From: Symsagittifera roscoffensis
Lineage: Eukaryota; Xenacoelomorpha; Acoela; Convolutidae
Length of the DNA stretch: 64,000 nucleotides
Reading direction: 5' to 3'
Assembly: GCF_963678635.1 (NCBI RefSeq)
Contig: NC_087063.1
Span: 70,207,617-70,271,616 of the forward strand
A program made the translations under genes and the position numbers. Below are positions 47,023 to 56,300 of the stretch, piece by piece. A model generated the notes under the pieces. That model worked only from the letters and a program-made list of their open reading frames with translations. It had not been told where the DNA came from and made no database searches. The first letter of the stretch is position 1; every line of letters starts with the position of its first letter.

Positions 47023-47685
47023 TCACAGCCATGTAACATTCGTCTACTGCAGTCACACATGAGGCTTAAGAAAAATAGGCCCTATAACCATTGGCTCAAG
47101 AGTCAGGGACACTATCTCTTGTGTTTTTGTACCTCAAATCAGTCGGAGCCAATTCGGTTCGCTTGTGACATGAGACTACGACCCGTTACAGCTTAAAGGC
47201 TACTACTAAAATATCCCCCCACTCTAGAATTAGAAACGTCCCCATACTTAGGTCTCTAGATACCCAAAATACATGAACGCCGTTAAAAACCGGGTCGGAA
47301 CAATCCGTTAAGTTACTTTTTATTAGACAGTGGAACTTTGATCCATTTCAGATGGATCAACCTAAAACTCGCCTTACCTCAACATAACAATTATAAAACA
47401 CACTCTAGAAATTTAAATTAGTACTCACATTGTAGCACGCTCAAGAACTGGGAGTAATCAAGTCGGTAATCAACTCGAGAATTAAATAATGTAACTAAAA
47501 TGAGTTTAATAACAAGAGCAAGTTTGTACTCTAGAATGTCAGTTCTCGTGAACCATTGGGACACTCTAGCTGTCCACCTTTCCACCGAAGGTTCACTCTA
47601 GTCCAGTTTAGAATAATACTCCAATCACAACAATCCAGTTCGTGGGGATGCGCTCGTCTCTCTTCTAGATGGGACAGCTCTACTC

Positions 47686-48299
47686 TGGATTATTATCGCT
47701 ACTGAAATTGCGATTAGCAATTTCCCACTGATTTTTCTAGCAACTTTCCCACGATTGTCACTCGATCGTTCTGACTTCTCTTTTCTGATTTTCAGTTATC
47801 GCGAGAAAATCGTGCATGACAGGTTCCATTCGAAATTTTGAAAAATTAAATTTCACTCCAAAATTAAGTGCTTTTTGCTTCTCTCAAGGTCAAACTTCCA
47901 AATATGACCGACTGGCACACACTCCCCGGACTCGAGATCGATGTCCTCATCGCGTGCTGTCTTCTGCCAGTGAGTCCCAGAAAACCGAGAGTCACTCAAG
48001 ATACAGTGCCAGTGGTCATTTACAGAAGTTTGCAGCAGACTTAAGCTTATCTACACCCCAAAATTCACAGCCATGTAAAATTTTCACACTATCGCTAAAC
48101 AGCAATCAAAATCTGCACACACCTGCACCCTTGAATTCTCGCTTTTCAAGCCAATTTAAAATTTCTTTTGTCCCATTCAATTAGGAAATTGTCATGCAGC
48201 ATTTTCGTTTATATAATAGATATAGCATATTAATAACAATATCTTGTTTTGTTAAAATTTCTTTTTCGTGAACCCAGGTTTCACCCGGATCCACGCTCA
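47686..48299 (-). repeat. 3' LTR of element B
   Basis: The segment begins TGGATTATTATCG and ends CACGCTCA on the plus strand, giving the TG...CA ends expected of an LTR in either orientation. It sits immediately next to a polypurine tract, and its left edge coincides with the abrupt end of the 3.4-kb array. A TATA box lies inside. The 5-bp left flank TACTC is the candidate target-site duplication; the other flank is outside the window. One copy of the TCCGGGGAG word is at 47,922-47,930. Confidence 0.7.
48208..48215 (-). promoter_or_regulatory. TATA box in the element B LTR
   Basis: In sense the sequence reads TATATAAA, about 85-90 nt inside the LTR from its U3 start. Transcription would start near 48,180. 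In the 5' LTR the same site would drive the genomic RNA. Confidence 0.5.
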
Positions 48300-48316
48300 A
48301 GCCCCCTTTCCCTCTC
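48300..48316 (-). other. Polypurine tract of element B
   Basis: In sense GAGAGGGAAAGGGGGCT directly precedes the LTR TG. This is the expected primer for plus-strand DNA synthesis and fixes the LTR boundary at 48,299. It lies 30 bp beyond the stop of the 3' gene. Confidence 0.75.
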
Positions 48317-48345
48317 AAGACTCAAGATCCATTCGAGCCACCTGC

Positions 48346-50289
48346 TCATCTCGCACTCTTCGCCTTGGAAGTACTGCACCCTGAAGTACTAGATACGGCA
48401 AACTGTCTCAACAGTTCCTCTTCATCATCGGAGCTAATCACAATCTCCTCCCAAGCCTTCAGCTGCTCGTGGGATCGCATCCATTCTCTTTGCTCTTGCA
48501 ACCTCTTTGCTTGGTTGGGTAGTGCCTTCACCCTAGATTCCCGGTTCAAACAAAAGGAGTTGTGCAGGCTCAAGCTCACGTTCTTCGCCAGGTCCTCCTC
48601 TAGTATCGATTCCCTCGCCTTGGTATTGTCTCTAGACATTTTACCCACTCTCTTCCATCCTGTCGTGATTGCATTACGATGTGTTAACAGGGGTCTGTTG
48701 AAAGCTTCCGGCCCAATCTCGGCCTGGAACTGTCGATACTCCTTTTGATGTTTTCTCATGTGATCTTTCGTTGTCATGTACAACCAGGACGTCAGCGTCG
48801 CCCGAAACCATGGGAAGTACCTCAAACGGCTCCAGACATGTCTGACTTCCGTTGGTATGGCGAATACCTTGCACGCAGTCTCAAGCAACTCGAGTCTCCT
48901 ACTGTAGTCTATCGCGTATATTGACTCAGCCGTTGGCGTCCCCGCTTCCCGATACTTCGTTATATTCTCTTCTTTCCATCTCAGAGCCAACATCGTACTC
49001 ACTACCAAGAGCGTCACCTTCTGTCGGTGATCCGGTAGTCCGATCGACCGGATTTCTTCCATATCCCACACCAGGCAAAGGTTCTTGTGATCTGGATACC
49101 ACACCGTTTGCGCCAAACAGTGGCATGGGCATTCTCCATGGGTGATCTCAATGCTCCTGAGGTTACGCTCCCCCGAGGCTTCCAAGAGAGGCTCAAGCTC
49201 CATCATTTTCTCATGCATCGTGTCGTTATCTTCCAGGTTTGGAGCACTTCCCACAGGTTTTCCGATCACGTTTTGTCTCTCGTGATCGCTTGTGTTCTCT
49301 CTCTCCAACTTCAAAAGTTCTTCTCCCCAGATTTCACTCAAGTCATCTCTCAATTCTTTTGGTACTGTCCCTCTGATTTTTCTCAACAACTTGTGCGAGT
49401 GATGCGATATCCTAGCCAACCTCACGCACTTGGGCACTGAGAAGGCCTTGTCCACCAGTACTCTCTGGCTGGATGCTTCCACCATCACCATGTGCAGTGG
49501 GTAGTGACTTCCGCACAAGTTGGCCATCATTGACCCTATCAGGGATTTTGCGTTCAATGGCAGGCCATAAGCTTCGCTCATGGGAAACCCCATTTCTGCC
49601 TCAAGACCAACTTTCCAGCTCCGGATGTGTTTTTGAGTCACCTGCAACACCCCAGGCCATGATTCTACGCTCAACGCCGTCACCCAATGGTGTTCAGACT
49701 CTAGTCTTTCCAATGACTGCAAACTACACATTCTCGAGAAGAATCCGAGAGCTGTCGCTATATTCACCGTGGTTCTCGCGTAACACTCCGCTACTATTTG
49801 CACTTCACTTCTCTCCCTTTCCGTGATGTCTTCGAACCAAGTGACCAGGTCTTCTTTTTGAAAGGACAGTATTCTGACGCATGACCGTCCATCGCAGGTG
49901 TGCTCTCCGTTTCCACACGTCGAATCCAGACAGCTACCCGGCTCCAATTTCTTCGCTGACCCGGGATTGTTCGTCTTTTCGCTTGGCTCTTGCATCTGAG
50001 GTGAGATTAGCTTATGCAGCACACTCAACTTTGCCAGATCTTCATCTTCCGTTGGTGCTAACCTCACTCGCTCGGTGGTTTCCTCGATCAGACTCGCGTG
50101 GGGATGTGGACACCAGGAGGGTCTTAGTAGCTTCCATACCACTCCCAAGTTCGTGGTTAACAAGCCATTTCCATCGCCCATGTTCACTTCAACTCTCTTG
50201 TTCGAGCGCGGTATGCTTACCACCTCTGGTGTTTTCTCAAGAATCAGGCCCAAGCTCGGCCCCTCTTTTTCCACCGCGTCTATTTCCAT
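48346..50289 (-). CDS. Element B giant 3' gene, C-terminal part (CX4HXCX4C, possible SIM)
   Basis: The 647-codon frame starts at ATG 50,289, four codons after the TAG that ends the 2,309-codon ORF, in the same frame. The counterpart in element A reads through this point with TGG, so this is the C-terminal part of one protein, not a separate gene. Residues 120-137 contain C-x4-C-x4-H-x-C-x4-C; the C-x4-H-x-C-x4-C part is kept in element A (near 18,930), suggesting metal binding. The C-terminus has an EEIVISSDDEEE stretch (614-625) that looks like a SUMO-interacting motif followed by acidic residues. There is no signal peptide or transmembrane segment, so it is not an envelope protein. I do not recognise the remaining fold. 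Independent translation from the ATG is possible but unsupported. Confidence 0.65.
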   Translation of the reverse strand: MEIDAVEKEGPSLGLILEKTPEVVSIPRSNKRVEVNMGDGNGLLTTNLGVVWKLLRPSWCPHPHASLIEETTERVRLAPTEDEDLAKLSVLHKLISPQMQEPSEKTNNPGSAKKLEPGSCLDSTCGNGEHTCDGRSCVRILSFQKEDLVTWFEDITERERSEVQIVAECYARTTVNIATALGFFSRMCSLQSLERLESEHHWVTALSVESWPGVLQVTQKHIRSWKVGLEAEMGFPMSEAYGLPLNAKSLIGSMMANLCGSHYPLHMVMVEASSQRVLVDKAFSVPKCVRLARISHHSHKLLRKIRGTVPKELRDDLSEIWGEELLKLERENTSDHERQNVIGKPVGSAPNLEDNDTMHEKMMELEPLLEASGERNLRSIEITHGECPCHCLAQTVWYPDHKNLCLVWDMEEIRSIGLPDHRQKVTLLVVSTMLALRWKEENITKYREAGTPTAESIYAIDYSRRLELLETACKVFAIPTEVRHVWSRLRYFPWFRATLTSWLYMTTKDHMRKHQKEYRQFQAEIGPEAFNRPLLTHRNAITTGWKRVGKMSRDNTKARESILEEDLAKNVSLSLHNSFCLNRESRVKALPNQAKRLQEQREWMRSHEQLKAWEEIVISSDDEEELLRQFAVSSTSGCSTSKAKSAR

Positions 50290-50301
50290 TATTCTTTCTG
50301 T

Positions 50302-50304
50302 CTA
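50302..50304 (-). other. In-frame amber codon splitting the 3' gene
   Basis: In sense AAG TTT TAG ACA GAA separates the two ORFs. Element A has AGA TTC TGG ACG TCA at the aligned position, so one G-to-A change explains the stop. It is either a recent nonsense mutation or a readthrough site. Confidence 0.85.
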
Positions 50305-53300
50305 AAACTTCAGTAGCTCCGCTACCTCATGGTTTCTGTGGGCACCTCCAGTTTCCGAGTCTAAGAAGGGGTTGTAGGCTATTCCCATTACTCCCGACAC
50401 ATATTGGTATTCCCCCTTCTCGCTGAGTCTCGAGTACTGCTCTGACGAGGCCAGGTTACGGTGAACATCATGTTCTTCCTCGAACTTCTTATTATAAAAT
50501 CTCCGTACCTCGTCCAGCTTTCTGTGGTTCTCTAGGGACAGTCTGGAACCATCTTCTTTTTCTATACCAGTACTCTGATACACGTTTAAGATGATCGTTG
50601 AGACTCTTTTTTCCACGGTTTTACTTCCGTTTGCTCTCTGGTGGCATGCCAAGATGGTACTATCAGACATCATTGACATTATCCATCTCAAGAAACATGT
50701 GGCATCCTTCCTCCTAGCCAGGCTCAAGCCTGAATTGTCCCTAGCCACGTGTTGCATCAATGGCTGATACACATCTAGCTTTTTGCTTCCCAACTTCAGC
50801 CTGTCATACGAGGTCAGTGTTTCCAACTCTATTCCCACCAGACTCCAGGTGAACATTAATTGTCCTGCAGTTCTAACAAAGGGATTCGCCATTAATGGTG
50901 GTGCTGATGAGGATGTCCTCATTGCCTCTTCAAAATGATCCTTCAACAAGTTCTGCCAGGACCTCTTCAGCTGATTCGCCACTTCTATTTTATTAACCTC
51001 GGCCTTTTGCTGGGTGGCCCAATTGCGTCGCTTGCGAGCTACTCCACTGTCCAATTTCTTCAAGCAGTCCTCCATTTCCTTCAATGTCTCGAGGGCCACC
51101 CACCACGTCCGGGAGGTGTTCGTCGTCTTGTTCCTCTCCAATGGATCACTTGTCACTCGCTTGCCCGTGGCCTGGTGTGCCTTCGAGATCCATTCTTTGC
51201 CGACATCTACTTCCCATGTCTGTCCGTTCGTTGAACCTCTCTTCACGTTTATCTTCTGAGGCTTGAAGTCTTCCTCCGATGTCGAACTGGTGGAAACCTC
51301 TATTTCCCTCTCTACTTCAAGTGGTCTTCTGAGCTCCGAGCTGCTCTTGTATGCCACCGTCTTGCATCGAGCCAAAACCATGGGCGCCGTCTCTCTCAGG
51401 TTTCCTTCCGAAACTGCATCCACTGAAGGACTACCCAATCCCTCCACTTCTCTCTTCCTCTTGCGAGTCTTCACATCTCTGCTTGAGGGTGTTGTGGCTA
51501 TCATCACTGATTCGACCTCTCTGTCTACCTCCAATCCCTCCAACTCTTGCCTCCCCCCTGCTCGAGCCTTAAGGATATTAGTACTTTTAATCATATTACT
51601 AGTCCCAATGTTATCCCTTTTTATATCATTAACTATTTTATCTACAGTTTTTTGTTTCAGAGTAGAGCTGTCCTCACATTTTTCTTCTCTAGTCTTCGAT
51701 CGTGAATTCCTCAGCTCTACCAGCTTGCTCAGCAGCTCTTTTCTCGCCTTCTCATCCAGGCCCGTTCCTATCAGAAGCAGTTCTCCAAATCTTACGACTG
51801 TGTCCCACAGTTCCTCCTTGAACTTGTCCAGCGTCGTCTCGCTGCCCACTTCTTGATTGAATTCTTCCAAGAACTCCTGCCAAGCATCGTTCTTCAGAGA
51901 CCCCAGGAATATGTCCCTGTTCCCTTCGAAAGTGTTCCTTTCCCTTTCCTCCGAGCTCAAGAGTATCATCCCCATATTGAAGGTCTCATTTGCCAATGGC
52001 AATTCCAGATTCTTCCGGGGGGACGGATTCAGAGGTGGGGTGGCAGTATCTGCCCAATTCTCCTCGCTCAAGTCTTTCAACAGCTCTTGAGTGGTGAGCT
52101 CCTCCCCTGATGGCCCTGGTTCAGGCGTATTCCCCACTTCCATGTCTTCACCGGCTTCACTGAGAGTTTCATCCATACTCTCTTCTTCTGATTCATGTCT
52201 CCTTCTCTCGAGAATTTTCTTAAATCGGTCCTCGACGGGTCCACTCCTCTTGTCTCCAGGCGTGTGCACTGGCAGTGGTGATGGTGTCGTAGGGTCCAAT
52301 TTCTTGTACTCCGTCAGGGCTACGTGCAGTTGACCTGCTGCATCTAGTTCTTTTCCCTCCTGTCTCACTTCCACCTGTTCTAAGCCATAGGGTGCCCTGT
52401 ATTTTCTCGTTGCAAATTTCATGTCGTCCACCAATGCGACGTGCCCCTCCATCACGATCATCCTGCCATCATCCCATATGGGTAGCATGTTCTCAAGTCC
52501 CTCCTGCTCAAGAGCTCTCAAGACCTTTCGCACCTCATATCCGGGGGGCTGCGAACCTCTCATCTTTTTCGCTCGCGTCGTCCACGAATTTACCTTCGCC
52601 TCGCTAGTATGGAAGTAGACCGCCGCCGTGTAGCCGATGAACAGGGGGTCCCAGCCATCAGTGAAATCCTTCTGCATTTCCTCCGTCGTCATCCTCGCCA
52701 TTATGGAGGGAACTACCAAGGGACTGTTCATTCCTAAGGTCATCCTCCTGACTATTGGGAACTCAGGCATGGTGGCTGGGAGGATTTTTTTCTCCATTAT
52801 GGTCTCCAGCTCCCTCTTCACCAGTGCGAAGCACTCCCTCCAGGCAGGAATTCTCAAGATTTCTCGTCCGTCTGCTGTCAATGGGTTCAAGTTCCAGAAT
52901 TTGGGATACATTTCGATGGGACCCTCTCGCTTGCCTCCCATTCTACATTGCATTTGCCCCCTGAAGTTGTACACTATTAGCTCGGCATCTTTCACCTTTC
53001 CAAAGAGTACCGTGTTGCTCATTCGCCCTCTGAGCACCTCCTGCTGACACCAATTTAACGCCGTCCCATCCAGTATACTGATAAGACTCAAGTGCGTTAC
53101 AGAGTGACGATACGTTGTCACCAGGGGGTCTGGGAACGCGTACGTCACTGCTGGACCATAAATGCAGGTCACCACCTCCTCTAGGCCCCGGATTATCCCC
53201 ATTGGGTCCGACCTCATTGCCAGGCATAGGTCCGTCAGCAGAGGCATCCCTCTATTCGTCTTCTTCCATTCTTCTCTCGAGGTTGGATTCTCATCTTCAC

Positions 53301-56300
53301 CCGTCATGTGCCGATTCTGCATCATGAGGTATTGCACCAACAACGTCTTCAACCCCGCGGCACACTTGTAGGAGCTGGTTTCAATGCTCGAGTGGACTCT
53401 CCCCATAGACAGAGGCTCTCCATATTCCATTAATCGATGAAACGACACCAATTCCCCATGGGTCAAGAGTAATAGTGCCAGGTACCCATCAACTCGAAGT
53501 GTCTCCACTCCTCGACTAAACATGTATGCTGGGCCCATGTTGAACAAGTATCTGGGGTAAACCAAATACAAAGCCAAGAGCAGGCTGATGGGCATGCCCA
53601 GTATCTCCTGCACGAAGGCTCCAAAGATAGTCGCCGTGGTGCCGAACATTCCTGCCATGAATTCCTTCTCCCAGCAAGGACTCAAGAACTTGAGAATCTC
53701 ATAATCCCTCCTAGTCCTCAATTCACCCTTGGCGTGCTCTCTCCAGGACCCTCCAATCGTCACTTCATTGGCGGCCGAGACAAATCTAGCCACCGTCATG
53801 TCTCTTGTTTCGGCCAGCTCCAGTTGTTTCTCCAGAAAACTCCAGACTTGTTTCACGAGGGGTGGTGCTTCCTCCCTCGTCTTGTTCGTGGCGTTCTCCA
53901 GCCTTGGTGTCAAAAATGGCCACCAGCCATTCTCTTGAGTCAAACGATATTTCATCGATTCTAATTGCTTTTCCGTCTCGGCCACATTTCTTCTCTCGTT
54001 ACTGGGACCTCTAGACTTGCTGGTGGAGTTTGTGATCTTCACATCCATACTCCGAAACCACAAGCTGGCCGTCAATTGGCTTATCGCCGGGTGATCGTCC
54101 CCGATGACTGGGCTGAACTTGAGTTGCCTGGCAAAGTTCGATATCTCTAGCAAGAGCACCTCGTCTAATACGATCAGGATGTCGGCTAGTCCATAAAAGC
54201 CCCTCAGTGCATGAGATATGTCCGCCCATGCCGCCGCCAATTCTGACTTGCGAAGCCTCAGGTTCGATGGCTCCAACTCCCGATTGGGGGCTGCCATTAG
54301 AATCCGCCATTCATTCCCTTCTGCTATCAGGATCAAGACCGCGTACACGAATTGTAGGGCGGGTGGCATATTCGCGTATCCAGGGGATGTGGTAAACACC
54401 ACCTTCGTCTTGGACCCAAATCTCGAGACAACACTCTCTTGCACTTCATTCATCGCCGCAAACAACGCCTGAATGGCTTCCCATATCTTCCTCGATGTCG
54501 GAATTTCATCGCCCTTTAGTTGCTCAAGAAGTCCCATCGCGTGCAGGTGATCATTCATTCCTGCAAACAATAGCAGCTCAGGTTCACAGGGCATCTCCGA
54601 CTTTATTGCCACCACCAGAGTTAACATCTGATTTAATTCAGCTCCTGGCAAAGAGTATATCAGAGTCTCCGGCCAGAACAACTTGGGAGACGTTCCTTCA
54701 AAGTCTAATCCCGCCACAATGACTACTCTCGCAGCAGCTGGATCTGCTCTATCATAAACTGCCAGGGTTTTGGCCAGCTGGGTGCTGCCACAGGGCTTCC
54801 CGTACCTGGGATCTTCCGCCAATTTCGAGCCTTCGTAAGCGGCATCCGGCAATTCCATCGATCCTGGATTGAGTAGCTTGTCAACCACTTTCAACTGTGC
54901 CGGGGTCGCCAACCTGATCCTGGCGATGCTCGTTCGGTGCTTGGGAGGTTCTGTTATAAGTCCAGGACTCCCCAGCAGCTTGAGAGGTCGGTAGTTAATG
55001 GGTCCCATGATCGCTTTTGTGGGAATTCCAGTCAGGTCTGTGGTCTCCATCAATTTCGTTCTCGAGAAGTGCGCCTCATGAGCTTTCAACCAGTCCACGC
55101 AATGATGTCTATTCAAATCCTCGTGCGACACTCGTTCAATCCCCAGGGTTTCCGCCAATTCTCGCCTGCACTCCAAACTCTCTAGGTCCAGTTCTTTCAC
55201 CTTCTCAGGATATCTCAAGCGAGCGGTCTCCAGAGACCTCTTTTCCCGCTTGCTCTCTGCCACTACCACTGAGGACATCGCCGAGCCTGGAGGTGTTGAT
55301 GACATCACCTCCTCAGATTCCATTGGCGTGGCACTCTGCAATCGGGTCTGGATGCTCCTCGAACCGTCTCTAGCGTCAACTCTCGTTCCCAAGCGACCAG
55401 ACAAGGCCCTTGAGGCAAGGAATGGTGGGTTCGGAGGTGGTCCTAAGGTAAATTGGGCTGTCTCTAGCAGATCCGACTCTAGCGTGTTTATGTGTTCCTG
55501 GAAGACGTCGTTCAGCCACTCCGCTCCCCTTGGCCTATCGAAATGGATTCCATCATTGGAGGTGTCTTCAGGGAATCCCTTTTTCTCCATGCGCTCTGCT
55601 ACGTCCAACAGTCTGACAGGAAGCACACTCTTCCGGTGTATGTCTCGGATCACCTTGTTTAGGTTCCGCACCTTCTCGTTCATCTCCAAGGCGTGCTGAT
55701 CAAACATCATGTTGTAGGGGACCGTACATACTGTCAGCAGGATGGGGTCCATCTGGATCCTCAGCTCCTCAAGAAGGCAGCTCATCTTGTCGTACAGCTT
55801 CGTTATTTTCCTCGCTTCTCCCCTTGACACATCGTTTGTCCCGATCATCAGGGTCACCGTGTATACTTTAGTCATCCCTAGCATGTCCAGGGTTGCCAAC
55901 ATCTGTGGCGTGGCAGCTCCAGCGAAACTCAAGATTCCTGTCTGCCAATGCGACTGGATCCGGGTCAACACCCGCACCAGGCTGTCCCCTATGATTAGGT
56001 GAACTGCACCCTCTGGCACACGAGGTGGCGCGAGATACTCCACCCAGGCTGCATCATGGAAGCAGTCCCTCCTGGCTCCCTGTTCCGCACTCCAATCCAG
56101 ACGATTGTGCCTGTGGTACCTTCCCTCTGTATTTTTCTTATAACTCGAGATCACGACGCTCCTGACCGGCTGTTCCCTCCAAGTTGGGAGAAGCTCCGGT
56201 CTTGCCGATCTTTCCCGGTTTTTCTGCTGTAATTTCTCGCCTAGCTCTTTCAGGCGTGATGAGCCGCCACTCACCTGACTGTCGCTCGAGGTCGAGGTTG

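Larger units (their letters stand above)
37455..47685. repeat. 3.4-kb tandem triplication
   Basis: The units are 37,455-40,872, 40,873-44,290 and 44,291-47,685, a period of 3,418 bp. They are almost identical; a handful of substitutions separate them, unit 3 has one extra T and lacks a 16-bp piece near 47,508 lying between short TTTAAT repeats. Each unit contains ~70 codons of element A gag, the leader, a truncated LINE tail, and ~1.4 kb of unassigned sequence. The breakpoints share TCTG (TGTTGTCTGTGGG on the left, CTACTCTGTGGG at the joints). Unit 3 ends where the element B LTR begins. Confidence 0.95.

Noticed and set aside
37455-47685. CRISPR array or satellite
   Set aside because: There are only three 3.4-kb units with retroelement content, so it is a segmental duplication.
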